Positions 28,000 to 37,975 of a stretch of 64,000 nucleotides of DNA are shown piece after piece. This DNA is from Nocardioides ginsengisegetis. GTDB lineage: Bacteria > Actinomycetota > Actinomycetes > Propionibacteriales > Nocardioidaceae. The DNA is taken from the NCBI RefSeq assembly GCF_014138045.1, contig NZ_JACGXA010000001.1, positions 1,423,501-1,487,500 of the forward strand, given 5' to 3'. Numbering within the stretch: the first letter of the stretch is position 1; the number at the start of each line of letters is the position of its first letter. Below the pieces are notes generated by a model. The model worked only from the letters and a program-made list of their open reading frames with translations. It ran no database searches and was not told the origin of the DNA. A program made the translations under genes and the position numbers.

Positions 28000-28497
28000 A
28001 TGCAGCAGTGGATGGTGCCCGTCGTCGTGGGCGTGCTCGCGCTGCTCGCCGTCGTGCTGCTCGTCGCGCTGCTGCGCGTCCGGGCCGGCACCGCACGGGA
28101 GCTGGCGTCGGCGCGTGCCGAAGCCGCCTCGTTGCGGACCCAGGTCGAGGAGATCGAGCGTCGCCTGGCGGCTCCCGAGAGGACCCGGCCCGTCCTGGAG
28201 ACGGGCTACGTCATCACCCACCTCGGCGAGGAGGAGTCCGTCGCGTCGCGGCCGGTCGAGCGGGTCGACACCGCGCTGTTCGCCGACTTGGTGCTGCGCG
28301 AGACTGTCGTGAAGGCCGCCTCGCTCGCCCACGGCGTACGCCGTGCGCTGGCCCCCGAGGTGCGCAACCGGATCCGCTTCGAGATGCGCCGCGAGGTCAA
28401 GCGCGCCCGCAAGCAGCGCCGTGCCGATGTCCGCGAGGCCCGCCGCGACTGGGAGGCCCGCCAGCGCGCAGACCTCGACGAGGGGAGCGCAGCGTGA
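28000..28497 (+). CDS. Small single-pass membrane protein with coiled coil, unknown function
   Basis: A 165-residue protein: an N-terminal membrane segment at about 6-27, a helical heptad-like stretch at 30-60, then a helical, very basic C-terminus (FEMRREVKRARKQRRADVREARRDW). The layout resembles the membrane-anchored proteins often found upstream of alaS in actinobacteria (DUF948-like position), but I see no clear DUF948 match. It is coupled by a 4-base overlap to the DUF6167-like gene. Confidence 0.7.
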   Translation: MQQWMVPVVVGVLALLAVVLLVALLRVRAGTARELASARAEAASLRTQVEEIERRLAAPERTRPVLETGYVITHLGEEESVASRPVERVDTALFADLVLRETVVKAASLAHGVRRALAPEVRNRIRFEMRREVKRARKQRRADVREARRDWEARQRADLDEGSAA

Positions 28498-28799
28498 GGC
28501 GCGGCTTCTGGTTCGCAGCCGGCGCGAGCGCCGGCGTCTACGCGATGGTGCGCGGCCGTCGCGCCGCCGAGGTCTTCACCGTCGACGGCCTCAAGGACCG
28601 GCTCGCCGGCCTCGAGGTCGGCGCGCGGCTGCTCCGCGACGAGGTCGCCCAGGGCCGCGTCGAGAAGGAAACAGAGTTGCGCGAGCGCTACGGGCTCGTG
28701 CCTCATGGGACACCCGAGCTGACGGGTGGCCGGCACCGTGCCGTCACCGCCCCCACACTCCAGAATTCGGCCACCGAGAAGCAGGAAGGCACCACCTGA
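28494..28799 (+). CDS. DUF6167-like small membrane-associated protein
   Basis: A 101-residue protein starting VRRGFWFAAGASAGVYAMVRGRRAAE, with a short hydrophobic segment at about 5-20, followed by a charged helix (LKDRLAGLEVGARLLRDEVAQGRVEKETELRERYG). This pattern and the location directly upstream of alaS fit the DUF6167 family of actinobacteria. It overlaps the previous gene and its stop touches the alaS start. The function is unknown. Confidence 0.7.
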   Translation: MRRGFWFAAGASAGVYAMVRGRRAAEVFTVDGLKDRLAGLEVGARLLRDEVAQGRVEKETELRERYGLVPHGTPELTGGRHRAVTAPTLQNSATEKQEGTT

Positions 28800-31489
28800 T
28801 GGACACCGCGGAGATCCGACGCCGGTTCGTCTCGCACTTCGAGGCGGCCGGCCACACGGCCGTGCCGTCCGCGAGCCTGCTGGCCGACGACCCCAACCTG
28901 CTCTTCGTGCCCGCCGGGATGGTGCCGTTCAAGCCCTACTTCCTCGGCCAGGAGACGCCGCCCTACACCCGCGCGACCAGCGTCCAGAAGTGCGTGCGCA
29001 CCCCGGACATCGAGGACGTCGGCAAGACCACGCGCCACGGCACCTTCTTCGAGATGTGCGGCAACTTCTCCTTCGGCGACTACTTCAAGGAAGGCGCCAT
29101 CGAGCTGGCCTGGGACCTGATCACCAAGCCGGTCGCGGACGGAGGTTTCGGCCTCGACGAGTCCCGTCTCTACCCGTCGGTGCTGATCGGCGACGACGAG
29201 GCGGTGGGCTTCTGGCGCAAGGTCACGGGGCTGCCCGACGAGCGCATCGTCCGCCTCGGGCGCAAGGAGAACTACTGGTCGATGGGCGTCCCCGGCCCCG
29301 GTGGCCCGTGCTCGGAGATCCTCTACGACCGCGGGCCCGAGTGGGGTCCCGACTTCGATCCCGCGACCCTCGGCCCGGACATGCCGGTCGCGCTCGAGGA
29401 CCGGCTGCTGGAGTTCTGGAACCTCGTCTTCATGCAGGACGAGCTCAGCGCGGTGCGGTCCAAGGAGGACTTCGACATCGCCGGCTCGCTGCCGAAGAAG
29501 AACATCGACACCGGCATGGGCCTGGACCGGGTCGCGTTCCTGCTCCAGGGCAAGCAGAACATGTACGAGATCGACGTGATGTTCCCCGTCATCGAGCGGG
29601 CGATGGAGCTCAGCGGCAAGAAGTACGGCGCCAACCACGAGGACGACGTCCGCTTCCGCGTCGTGGCCGACCACGTCCGCTCCTCGATGATGCTCATCGG
29701 TGACGGCGTGACGCCCGGCAACGAGGGCCGCGGCTACGTCCTGCGCCGCCTGCTGCGCCGCGCGGTCCGCTCCATGCGGCTCCTGGGGTACGACGACCGG
29801 GCGCTGCCCGAGCTGATGCCGGTCAGCCGCGACAAGATGGCCGAGACCTACGGCGACCTCTCCCGCGACTGGGACCGCATCGCGCGCGTCGCGTACGCCG
29901 AGGAGGACGCGTTCCGCAAGACCCTCCAGGCCGGCACGCAGATCTTCGACCTCGCCGCGCAGGAGGTCAGGTCGAGCGGCGAGACCCGGCTCTCGGGGGC
30001 CAAGGCCTTCGCGCTGCACGACACCTACGGCTTCCCGATCGACCTCACGCTCGAGATGGCGTCCGAGGCGGGCCTGAGCGTGGACGAGGACGGCTTCCGC
30101 GGGCTGATGGCCGAGCAGCGCCAGCGCGCCAAGGACGACGCGCGCTCCAAGAAGGGCCAGCACGCCGACACCGGCGTCTACCGCGGCATCCTCGACGAGC
30201 ACGGGCCGACCGAGTGGCTGGCCTACGAGACCCTGCAGACCGAGTCGAAGGCGCTCGCCCTGCTCAGCGGTGGCGCGCCCGCGACCGTCCTCGCGCAGGG
30301 CGACATCGGCGAACTGGTCCTGGACCGCACGCCGTTCTACGCGGAGTCCGGCGGCCAGGTCGCCGACGCCGGCACCATCGAGTTCGACGGGGGACGCCTC
30401 GAGGTCCTCGACGTCCAGCGCCCGGTCCGCGGACTCGTGGTCCACCAGGTGCGGGTCGTCGACGGCGAGTTCCACCCCGGCTCGAGGCTGCTCGCCCAGG
30501 TCGACCCCGAGTGGCGCACCGGCGCCCGCCAGGCGCACTCAGGCACCCACGTGGTGCACGCGGCGCTGCGCGAGGTGCTCGGCCCCAGCGCGCTCCAGTC
30601 CGGCTCCTACAACCGGCCCGGCTACCTCCGCCTCGACTTCGGCTGGACCACCGGCCTCTCCGAGCAGCAGGTCCGCGACCTCGAGACGGTCTCCAACAAC
30701 GCGCTGCGCGCCGACCTGCCCGTGGGCTGGCAGTACATGACCCTGCCCGAGGCCAAGGAGTGGGGCGCGATCGCGCTGTTCGGCGAGACCTACGACGACA
30801 CCAAGGTGCGCGTCGTCGAGATCGGCGGCCCGTGGTCGCGCGAGCTCTGCGGTGGCACGCACGTCGAGCACTCCTCCCAGATCGGGACCATCGTGATCAC
30901 CGGTGAGTCCTCGGTCGGCTCGGGCAACCGGCGCATCGAGGCCCTCACCGGCGTCGAGGGCTTCGGCTACCTCGCCAGGGAGCGCGACGTCGTCGCGCAG
31001 CTCACCGGCCTGCTCAAGACCCAGCCCGACGACCTCGTCGGCCGCGTGGGCGACCTGGTCGAGCGGCTCCGCCAGGCGGAGAAGGAGATCGAGAAGGCCC
31101 GCGTCGGCCAGCTGCTGGCCGCGGCCGGCCAGCTCGCCGCGTCCGCCGTCGACGTCAACGGCGTGCAGGTCGTGGCCCACCGGGCCGACGGCGCCGGCGG
31201 GGGCGACGTACGCACCCTGGCGCTGGACGTCCGGGGCCGGCTCCCGCAGGGCGCGCCCGGCGCGGTCGTCATCATCGGTGCGGCCGACGGCAAGGTGTCG
31301 GTCGTCGCGGCGGTCAACGACCTCGCCCGCGAGCGCGGGGTCAGCGCCAACGACCTGGTCCGCGCGGTCGGCCCGCTGGTCGGCGGCAAGGGCGGCGGCA
31401 AGGACGACGTCGCCCAGGGCGGCGGCACCGACACCTCCCGGATCGACGAGGCGCTGGCGGCCGCCGTCGCCACGGTGAGCAACGCCTGA
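28799..31489 (+). CDS. alaS: Alanyl-tRNA synthetase
   Basis: An 896-residue class II synthetase charging tRNA-Ala. The N-terminal aminoacylation domain starts MDTAEIRRRFVSHFEAAGH and includes SVQKCVRTPDIEDVGKTTRHGTFFEM-type motifs. The editing domain has the zinc site HSGTHVVH and CGGTHVEHSSQ, which clears mischarged Ser and Gly. The C-Ala domain ends with the Gly-rich GGKGGGKDDVAQGGG segment. Normal length. The start overlaps the preceding stop. Confidence 0.97.
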   Translation: MDTAEIRRRFVSHFEAAGHTAVPSASLLADDPNLLFVPAGMVPFKPYFLGQETPPYTRATSVQKCVRTPDIEDVGKTTRHGTFFEMCGNFSFGDYFKEGAIELAWDLITKPVADGGFGLDESRLYPSVLIGDDEAVGFWRKVTGLPDERIVRLGRKENYWSMGVPGPGGPCSEILYDRGPEWGPDFDPATLGPDMPVALEDRLLEFWNLVFMQDELSAVRSKEDFDIAGSLPKKNIDTGMGLDRVAFLLQGKQNMYEIDVMFPVIERAMELSGKKYGANHEDDVRFRVVADHVRSSMMLIGDGVTPGNEGRGYVLRRLLRRAVRSMRLLGYDDRALPELMPVSRDKMAETYGDLSRDWDRIARVAYAEEDAFRKTLQAGTQIFDLAAQEVRSSGETRLSGAKAFALHDTYGFPIDLTLEMASEAGLSVDEDGFRGLMAEQRQRAKDDARSKKGQHADTGVYRGILDEHGPTEWLAYETLQTESKALALLSGGAPATVLAQGDIGELVLDRTPFYAESGGQVADAGTIEFDGGRLEVLDVQRPVRGLVVHQVRVVDGEFHPGSRLLAQVDPEWRTGARQAHSGTHVVHAALREVLGPSALQSGSYNRPGYLRLDFGWTTGLSEQQVRDLETVSNNALRADLPVGWQYMTLPEAKEWGAIALFGETYDDTKVRVVEIGGPWSRELCGGTHVEHSSQIGTIVITGESSVGSGNRRIEALTGVEGFGYLARERDVVAQLTGLLKTQPDDLVGRVGDLVERLRQAEKEIEKARVGQLLAAAGQLAASAVDVNGVQVVAHRADGAGGGDVRTLALDVRGRLPQGAPGAVVIIGAADGKVSVVAAVNDLARERGVSANDLVRAVGPLVGGKGGGKDDVAQGGGTDTSRIDEALAAAVATVSNA

Positions 31490-31968
31490 TGCGCTTCGGC
31501 GTCCGGCTCGGGATCGACCCCGGGGACGCCCGGATCGGTGTCGCGCGCAGCGACCCGTCCGGGTTCCTCGCGACCCCCGTGGAGACCGTGCGCCGGGGGA
31601 AGGGCGACCTCAAGCGGCTCGCGCAGATCCTCGCCGAGGAGGAGGCCGTCGAGGTCGTCATGGGCTTGCCACGGTCGCTCTCCGGCGGGGAGGGGCCGGC
31701 GGCCGCGAAGACCCGTGAGTTCGCCGAGCGGCTGGCCGCGCGCATCGCCCCGGTGCCGGTGCGGCTGGTCGACGAGCGCCTGACCACCGTGTCGGCGGAG
31801 GCTATGCTGCGCGACCGGGGCCGCAAGGGCGGCAAACGACGTGCGGTGGTCGACCAGGCCGCCGCCGTACTGATCCTGCAACACGCACTGGACACCGAAC
31901 GCGCGACGGGGGCCGCGCCGGGCGAGATCGTCGAGGAGACGCCTGTGACTGAGAGTGATGACGCATGA
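31489..31968 (+). CDS. ruvX: Holliday junction resolvase-like RuvX (YqgF)
   Basis: A 159-residue RNase H-fold nuclease family member linked to pre-16S rRNA processing. LGIDPGDARIGVA holds the first catalytic Asp; LVDERLTTVSAE and VDQAAAVLILQ carry the others. The start overlaps the alaS stop by one base and its stop overlaps mltG. The alaS-ruvX-mltG-aroE order is conserved in actinobacteria. Confidence 0.95.
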   Translation: MRFGVRLGIDPGDARIGVARSDPSGFLATPVETVRRGKGDLKRLAQILAEEEAVEVVMGLPRSLSGGEGPAAAKTREFAERLAARIAPVPVRLVDERLTTVSAEAMLRDRGRKGGKRRAVVDQAAAVLILQHALDTERATGAAPGEIVEETPVTESDDA

Positions 31969-33137
31969 GTGAGCGCCCCATCGAGCCCGAGGGCCCCCAC
32001 GACGGCGCCTACGAGCAGGAGGACGACCTCCTCCCGCCGGTCGGCGGACGCCGACGCAAGGGCCGCGGGCTCAAGGGCTGCCTGGCCGTGCTCGTCGCGC
32101 TGGCCGTCGTCGTCGGCGGCTTCTACTTCGCCGTGACCAGGGGCGTCGACTTCATCAGCAGCCACTTCAGCTCCGCCGAGGACTTCAACGGTCCCGCCCA
32201 CGGCAAGGTCTCCTTCGAGGTCCACGACGGCGACAGCATCGCCGCGATGGGCCGCAACCTGAAGGCCGCCGGCGTGGTCGCCTCGGTCCAGGCGTTCACC
32301 GACGCCGCGGCCGCCGAGCCCAGGTCGACCGGCATCCAGGTCGGCTTCTACCAGCTCCAGAAGGAGATGCCGGCGGCCGACGCCCTGGCGGTCCTGATCG
32401 ACCCCGCCAACATCGTCAAGGACACCGTCACGATCCCCGAGGGCCTGCGGGTCGCCGACATCGTGGCGCTCCTGGCGAAGAAGACCGACTTCTCGGCCGG
32501 CCAGTTCCAGAAGGTGCTGGACAACCCCGACCAGCTGGGACTGCCCGACTACGCCCAGGGCAACCCGGAGGGCTACCTCTTCCCCTCGACCTACGACTTC
32601 GGCCCGACCGAGAAGCCGGCGCAGATGCTCACCGACATGGTCGACCGCTGGAAGCAGGCGGCCGACGACGCCGACCTCGAGGGCGCCGCCCAGCGCCTGG
32701 GCTACACCCCCGCCGAGCTGATGACGGTGGCCAGCCTCGTGCAGTCCGAGGGCCGCGGCTCCGACATGCCCAAGATCGCGCGGGTGATCTACAACCGGAT
32801 CACCGGCACCGAGACCAACGGCCTGCTCCAGATCGACTCGACGGTCAACTACGCCACCGACAACCAGCTCGGCGCGGTCCCGACGACCGACGACCTGCAG
32901 ATCGACTCGCCGTACAACACCTACGTGCACCCCGGTCTGCCGCCGACCCCGATCGAGGCGCCCGGAGACGCCGCGATCGCTGCGGCCACGCACCCGGCCG
33001 ACGGCAACTGGTACTACTACGTCACCGTCAACCTGGCGACCGGGGAGACCAAGTTCGCCGAGACCTACGACGAGTTCCTGCGCTACAAGGACGAGCTGAG
33101 GCAGTACTGCGAGACCGAGTCCGCGGGTGCCTGCTGA
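31965..33137 (+). CDS. mltG: Endolytic murein transglycosylase MltG (YceG-like)
   Basis: A 390-residue peptidoglycan lytic enzyme thought to cut nascent glycan strands at the membrane. A charged cytoplasmic N-terminus (about 40 residues) is followed by one membrane segment (about 45-65). The catalytic domain has a Glu in MTVASLVQSEGRGSDMPKIARVIYNR, plus LLQIDSTVNYA and SPYNTYVHPGLPPTPI, all family signatures. It is translationally coupled to ruvX. Confidence 0.94.
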   Translation: MSERPIEPEGPHDGAYEQEDDLLPPVGGRRRKGRGLKGCLAVLVALAVVVGGFYFAVTRGVDFISSHFSSAEDFNGPAHGKVSFEVHDGDSIAAMGRNLKAAGVVASVQAFTDAAAAEPRSTGIQVGFYQLQKEMPAADALAVLIDPANIVKDTVTIPEGLRVADIVALLAKKTDFSAGQFQKVLDNPDQLGLPDYAQGNPEGYLFPSTYDFGPTEKPAQMLTDMVDRWKQAADDADLEGAAQRLGYTPAELMTVASLVQSEGRGSDMPKIARVIYNRITGTETNGLLQIDSTVNYATDNQLGAVPTTDDLQIDSPYNTYVHPGLPPTPIEAPGDAAIAAATHPADGNWYYYVTVNLATGETKFAETYDEFLRYKDELRQYCETESAGAC

Positions 33138-33162
33138 CCTGCCACCGGCCCCGCGGACGGCC

Positions 33163-33972
33163 ATGAGGTGCGGGGTCCTCGGGGACCCCATCGCGCACTC
33201 GCTGTCGCCCGTCCTGCACCGCGCCGGGTACGCCGCCGTCGGCCTCGACTGGCAGTACGACGCGCACCTGGTCGCCGCCGACGGCCTGCCGGGGTTCCTG
33301 GCTGGCCTGGACGCGACCTGGCGCGGGCTGTCGCTGACGATGCCGCTGAAGCGCATGGTGCTGGACCTGGCGCCGTCGGTCACCGACCGGGCCCGGCTCG
33401 CGGGTGCCGCCAACACGGTGCTGCTGGAGGACGGCGCGATCGTGCAGGTCGACAACACCGACCTGCCGGGCGCCGTCGCGGCGGTGCGCGAGCGCTGGGA
33501 CGGTCCGGTCACGGCCGGCACCGTCCTGGGCGGGGGAGCGACGGCCGCCTCGACCGGCCTCGCGCTCGTGGAGCTCGGCGCCCGGACGGTGACCCTGATG
33601 GTGCGCTCCCCGGAGCGGGCCGCCGAGGCGGTGGCCGCCATCTCCCGGCACCCCGCGGGTCCGCAGGTGCTGGTCGGGTCGCTGGCCGGCGACCCGGTCA
33701 CGGGCGAGGTCGTGGTCTCCACCATCCCGGCTTCCGCCCAGGACCCCGAGCTCGTGGCCCGGTGCGCTGACGTGCCGGTGGTGTTCGAGGCGCTCTACGA
33801 CCCGTGGCCGACGCCGCTCGCGGCGTCGGCCACCGACCGTGTGCTGGTCGGCGGGCTGGACCTGCTCGTCCACCAGGCGGTGCTCCAGTTCGAGCTCTTC
33901 ACCGGTGTGGCCTGCCCGGTCGACGCCCTGCGTGCTGCCGGCGAGGCCGCCCTCGTGGAGCGCCACGCATGA
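33163..33972 (+). CDS. aroE: Shikimate dehydrogenase
   Basis: A 269-residue enzyme reducing 3-dehydroshikimate to shikimate with NADPH. Substrate contacts are in DPIAHSLSPVLH, the catalytic Lys in LTMPLK, and the Asp in DNTDLPGA; the nucleotide-binding loop is GGGATAAS. The ATG at 33163 was chosen since MRCGVLGDP is the conserved start; a GTG at 33127 in the same frame would add 12 residues and overlap mltG. The stop overlaps the prepilin peptidase start. Confidence 0.92.
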   Translation: MRCGVLGDPIAHSLSPVLHRAGYAAVGLDWQYDAHLVAADGLPGFLAGLDATWRGLSLTMPLKRMVLDLAPSVTDRARLAGAANTVLLEDGAIVQVDNTDLPGAVAAVRERWDGPVTAGTVLGGGATAASTGLALVELGARTVTLMVRSPERAAEAVAAISRHPAGPQVLVGSLAGDPVTGEVVVSTIPASAQDPELVARCADVPVVFEALYDPWPTPLAASATDRVLVGGLDLLVHQAVLQFELFTGVACPVDALRAAGEAALVERHA

Positions 33973-34697
33973 GCACCGTCCTGGCCGTCGCGTTCAGCGC
34001 CCTCCTCGCCGGCCTGGGCGGGGCCCTCGTGCCCCGCTGGGTCGCCCGGCTCCCGGAGCCCGAGCCGGATCCCGCGCTCGTCGAGAAGGAGGGGCCCAAG
34101 CCCCTCTACGTCGACCTGGCCGCCCGGCCCCACCTCGGTGCTGGGGCCGTCGCGATCGCGGCGCTGTCCGGGGCCATCGTCGGCTGGGCGGTCGGCTGGG
34201 ACTGGCCGCTGGTCTACCTCGTGCCACTCGTCCCCGTCGGCGTCCTGCTCGCGTACGTCGACCTCCGCACCCGGCTGCTGCCGTCGATCGTGGTCGTGCC
34301 GACCACGGTCGTGGCGCTCGTCCTGGTGGTGGCCGTCTCGGCCGTCGAGGGTGACGGGGACGCGCTGGTCCGCGCCCTGGTCGGGCTGGTGGCCGTCCGG
34401 TCGTTCTTCTGGGTGCTGTGGTGGGTCCGCTCGGCCGGCATGGGCTTCGGCGACGTGCGGCTCTCCGCGCTGCTCGGCCTCGTGCTCGGGCATCTCGGCT
34501 GGGGCCAGCTGCTCGTCGGCACCTACAGCTCGTTCCTGCTCTTCGGCGTGCCGGGGCTGGTGCTGGCCGTCGCCCGGCGCGACCGGGCGCTGCTGAGGAC
34601 GCCGTACCCCTTCGGCCCGGCGATGCTCGCCGGTGCCCTGCTCGGCGTGGCTGCCGGGGCATGGATCTGGAGCCATCTCGTGGCCGGGGGAGCCTGA
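33969..34697 (+). CDS. Prepilin peptidase-like A24 aspartic protease
   Basis: A 242-residue polytopic membrane protein with about seven hydrophobic segments. The two catalytic aspartates of type IV prepilin peptidases are present: in YVDLRTRLLPSIVV and in GMGFGDVRLSALLG. The N-terminal methyltransferase domain of the classical PilD is absent. It sits between aroE and aroC, coupled to aroE by a 4-base overlap. No pilin genes are in the window, so its substrates (Tad/Flp-like or competence pseudopilins) must be encoded elsewhere. Confidence 0.88.
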   Translation: MSTVLAVAFSALLAGLGGALVPRWVARLPEPEPDPALVEKEGPKPLYVDLAARPHLGAGAVAIAALSGAIVGWAVGWDWPLVYLVPLVPVGVLLAYVDLRTRLLPSIVVVPTTVVALVLVVAVSAVEGDGDALVRALVGLVAVRSFFWVLWWVRSAGMGFGDVRLSALLGLVLGHLGWGQLLVGTYSSFLLFGVPGLVLAVARRDRALLRTPYPFGPAMLAGALLGVAAGAWIWSHLVAGGA

Positions 34698-34731
34698 ATT
34701 CGGAGCGGTTCGGTCGTGAAAGACTGCCGGC

Positions 34732-35910
34732 ATGCTTCGTTGGCTCACTGCAGGCGAGTCCCACGGCCCCTCCCTGGTCGCCATCCTCGAGGGGCTGCCC
34801 GCCCATGTGCAGGTCACCTCGAGTGACATCGCGGACTCGCTGGCCCGACGGCGCCTCGGCTACGGCCGCGGCGCGCGGATGAAGTTCGAGCAGGACGAGG
34901 TCACCATCACCGGCGGGGTCCGCCACGGCGAGACGATGGGCGGCCCGGTCGCCATCCAGGTCGGCAACACCGAGTGGCCCAAGTGGGAGAAGGTCATGTC
35001 GGCCGACCCGGTCGACCGTGCCGAGCTCGACGCGCTGGCCCGCAACGCCGCGCTCACCCGGCCGCGACCCGGCCACGCCGACCTCGTCGGCATGCAGAAG
35101 TACGACTTCGACGAGGCCCGTCCGATCCTCGAGCGCGCCTCCGCCCGCGAGACCGCCGCGCGGGTGGCGCTGGGCCGGGTCGCCTCCAACTTCCTGGAGC
35201 AGGCGACCGGGGCCCGGATCGTCTCCCACGTCATCCAGCTCGGCGCCGTCCGTGCCCCTGCTGGCGTGTGGCCCGCCCCCGACGACGTCGCCCGGCTCGA
35301 CGAGGACCCCGTGCGGTGCCTCGACACCGACACGAGCGGCCGGATGGTGGCCGCGATCGACCAGGCCCACAAGGACGGCGACACCCTCGGCGGCGTCGTG
35401 GAGGTCGTGGTGCACGGCCTCCCACCGGGCCTGGGCTCCCACGTCCACTGGGACCGTCGCCTCGACGCGCGTCTCGCCGGCGCGCTCATGGGCATCCAGG
35501 CCATCAAGGGCGTCGAGGTCGGCGACGGCTTCGAGCTCGCCGGCACGCCGGGATCGCTCGCCCACGACGAGATCGTCCCCACCGACGACGGCATCCGCCG
35601 GGTCAGCGGCCGCTCTGGCGGCACCGAGGGCGGCATGAGCACCGGCGAGGTGCTCCGTGTGCGCGCCGCGATGAAGCCGATCGCCACCGTCCCCCGTGCG
35701 CTGCGCACCGTGGACGTCAGCACGGGTGAGGAGGCGGTGGCCCACCACCAGCGCTCCGACGTGTGCGCCGTCCCCGCCGCCGGCATCGTGGCCGAGGCGA
35801 TGGTCGCGCTGGTGCTGGCCGAGGCGGTGCTCGAGAAGTTCGGTGGCGACTCGGTGGGGGAGACCCGGCGCAACGTCCAGGGCTACCTGGACTCGCTGAG
35901 GTTCGCGTGA
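34732..35910 (+). CDS. aroC: Chorismate synthase
   Basis: A 392-residue FMN-dependent lyase forming chorismate from EPSP. Recognised from [42 protein letters not shown], the [13 protein letters not shown] segment and [15 protein letters not shown]. Normal length. The start lies 34 bases after the prepilin peptidase gene with an AAGACTGCC sequence but no strong ribosome site. The stop overlaps the aroK GTG start. Confidence 0.97.
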   Translation: MLRWLTAGESHGPSLVAILEGLPAHVQVTSSDIADSLARRRLGYGRGARMKFEQDEVTITGGVRHGETMGGPVAIQVGNTEWPKWEKVMSADPVDRAELDALARNAALTRPRPGHADLVGMQKYDFDEARPILERASARETAARVALGRVASNFLEQATGARIVSHVIQLGAVRAPAGVWPAPDDVARLDEDPVRCLDTDTSGRMVAAIDQAHKDGDTLGGVVEVVVHGLPPGLGSHVHWDRRLDARLAGALMGIQAIKGVEVGDGFELAGTPGSLAHDEIVPTDDGIRRVSGRSGGTEGGMSTGEVLRVRAAMKPIATVPRALRTVDVSTGEEAVAHHQRSDVCAVPAAGIVAEAMVALVLAEAVLEKFGGDSVGETRRNVQGYLDSLRFA

Positions 35911-36422
35911 CCCGCCGCTGGCCGGTGGTCCTGGTCGGCCCCATGGGTGCCGGCAAGACCACCGTGGCCCGCCTGCTCGCCGACGAGTGGGGCGTCCCTG
36001 CGCGGGACACCGACCACGACGTGGAGTCCCTCGAGGGGCGCTCCGTCGCCGACATCTTCGTCGACTCCGGGGAGGCGCACTTCCGCGAGCTCGAGCGGCA
36101 GGCGGTCGCCGCCGCGCTGGCCGACCACGAGGGCGTGCTCGCCCTCGGTGGTGGCGCCGTGCTCGACGAGTCGACGCGGGCGCTGCTGGCCGACCACCAC
36201 GTCGTGTTCCTGCGCGTCGGCCTCTCCGACGCGGTCAAGCGCGTGGGCCTGGGCTCGTCGCGCCCGCTCCTGCTGGGCAACGTCCGCAGCCGGATCAAGA
36301 CCCTGCTCGACGAGCGCTCGGCCATCTACGAGTCCGTGGCCACCCTCGTCGTGGACACTGATGGACGCACCCCCGGCGACGTCGCGGGGGAGATCGGGAA
36401 GGCCCTGGGTGAGCGAGCGTGA
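35907..36422 (+). CDS. aroK: Shikimate kinase
   Basis: A 171-residue P-loop kinase phosphorylating shikimate at the 3-hydroxyl. Walker [12 protein letters not shown], substrate Asp in [18 protein letters not shown], and the GGGAV loop are intact; the lid region is SSRPLLLGN. The GTG start overlaps aroC by four bases. aroB follows directly. Confidence 0.96.
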   Translation: MTRRWPVVLVGPMGAGKTTVARLLADEWGVPARDTDHDVESLEGRSVADIFVDSGEAHFRELERQAVAAALADHEGVLALGGGAVLDESTRALLADHHVVFLRVGLSDAVKRVGLGSSRPLLLGNVRSRIKTLLDERSAIYESVATLVVDTDGRTPGDVAGEIGKALGERA

Positions 36423-37538
36423 GTGAACGTGTCTGACACCGTCCTGCCGGTGACCGGCGCCGCGCCGTACGACGTCGTCGTCGGCACCGACCTGCCCGGG
36501 CGGTTGCCGCAGGTGCTCGGCGGTGGGGTGCAGCGGGTCGCGGTGATCTTCTCCGACGACCTGGGTGAGCTCGTGCGGCCCGTGCTCGAGTCGCTCGCCA
36601 CGGCGTACGACGTCACGGTGCTGCCGATCCCCGACGGCGAGCGCGCGAAGGCCGCGACCGTCGTGGCGTCCTGCTGGGAGGCGCTGGGCGAGGCCGGCTT
36701 CACCCGCTCCGACGCGATCGTGACGTTCGGCGGCGGCGCCACCACCGACGTGGGCGGCTTCGTGGCCGCCACCTGGCTGCGTGGCGTCCGGGTCGTGCAC
36801 GTGCCGACCACGCTGCTCGGCATGGTCGACGCCGCGGTGGGCGGCAAGACCGGCATCAACACCCGCAGCGGCAAGAACCTCGTCGGCTCCTTCCACGAAC
36901 CCGCCGGCGTCCTCTGCGACCTCGCCCACCTCCGGTCGCTGCCCCGTGCCGAGCTCGTGGCCGGCCTCGGTGAGGTCGTCAAGTGCGGCTTCATCGCCGA
37001 CCCGCGGATCCTCGACCTCGTCGAGGCGGCCGACCCGGCCGGGCTGACCGCCGACTCCGCCGTGCTGCGCGAGCTCGTCGAGCGTGCCATCCGGGTCAAG
37101 ATCGACGTCGTGGTCTCCGACCTCAAGGAGACCGGCGGCTCCGGCGGCCACCCCGGCCGCGAGGTGCTCAACTACGGCCACACGATGGCCCACGCGATCG
37201 AGCGCGCCGAGGGCTACACCGTCCGCCACGGCGAGGCCGTCGCCATGGGGTGCGTCTACGTCGCCGAGCTGGCCGCCCGCGCCGGCACCCTCGCCCCCGA
37301 GGTCGTGGCACGGCACCACACGGCCTTCGCCCACGTCGGGCTCCCCACGACCTACTCCGGAGCGTCCTTCGAGGAGCTGCACGCGGCGATGAAGGTCGAC
37401 AAGAAGGCCCGCGGCTCCCAGCTGCGGTTCGTCGTGCTCACCGACCTCGCCGTCCCCGCCGTGCTCTCGGGGCCGTCCGAGGTCGACCTGCGCAGCGCCT
37501 ACGAGGTGCTCGCGACCGGACGGGCGGTGTCGCGATGA
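36423..37538 (+). CDS. aroB: 3-dehydroquinate synthase
   Basis: A 371-residue NAD- and zinc-dependent enzyme converting DAHP to 3-dehydroquinate. Signature segments: [51 protein letters not shown] and the metal-site [16 protein letters not shown] at 36423 directly abuts the aroK stop; a second GTG at 36429 is an alternative start. The stop overlaps aroQ. Confidence 0.96.
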   Translation: MNVSDTVLPVTGAAPYDVVVGTDLPGRLPQVLGGGVQRVAVIFSDDLGELVRPVLESLATAYDVTVLPIPDGERAKAATVVASCWEALGEAGFTRSDAIVTFGGGATTDVGGFVAATWLRGVRVVHVPTTLLGMVDAAVGGKTGINTRSGKNLVGSFHEPAGVLCDLAHLRSLPRAELVAGLGEVVKCGFIADPRILDLVEAADPAGLTADSAVLRELVERAIRVKIDVVVSDLKETGGSGGHPGREVLNYGHTMAHAIERAEGYTVRHGEAVAMGCVYVAELAARAGTLAPEVVARHHTAFAHVGLPTTYSGASFEELHAAMKVDKKARGSQLRFVVLTDLAVPAVLSGPSEVDLRSAYEVLATGRAVSR

Positions 37539-37975
37539 GGGCCCCGACGAAGGTGCTCGTCCTCAACGGCCCCAACCTCGGGCGGCTCGGACGGCGCCAG
37601 CCGGAGATCTACGGCCACACGACGTACGCCGAGCTCGCCCACCAGTGCGTCGAGTGGGGCCGCGAGCTCGGACTCGACGTGGAGGTGCGTCAGACCAACC
37701 ACGAGGGCGAGCTGCTCGACTGGCTGAACGCCGCGGCCGACGACGTCACGCCGGTCGTCCTCAACGCCGCCGCCTGGACGCACTACTCCTATGCGCTCTA
37801 CGACGCGTGCGCGCAGCTCACCGCGCCCCTGGTCGAGGTGCACATCTCCGACCCGACCCAGCGGCCGGAGGAGTTCCGGCACACCTCGGTCGTCACCCCG
37901 CACGCCGTGGAGGTGGTCGCCGGTCGCGGCATCGACGGCTACCGGATCGCGCTGGGGCTGCTCGTCACCGACTGA
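37535..37975 (+). CDS. aroQ: Type II 3-dehydroquinate dehydratase
   Basis: A 146-residue dehydratase forming 3-dehydroshikimate. [17 protein letters not shown] carries the catalytic Arg/Tyr loop in its actinobacterial form; [16 protein letters not shown] and LVEVHIS (catalytic His) follow. After VHIS, the usual N..AREEFR is [10 protein letters not shown], a small divergence. Its 3' end overlaps the convergent sigma-factor gene by 37 bases. It completes a cluster of five shikimate-pathway genes in this window (aroA and the DAHP synthase are elsewhere). Confidence 0.94.
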   Translation: MRAPTKVLVLNGPNLGRLGRRQPEIYGHTTYAELAHQCVEWGRELGLDVEVRQTNHEGELLDWLNAAADDVTPVVLNAAAWTHYSYALYDACAQLTAPLVEVHISDPTQRPEEFRHTSVVTPHAVEVVAGRGIDGYRIALGLLVTD

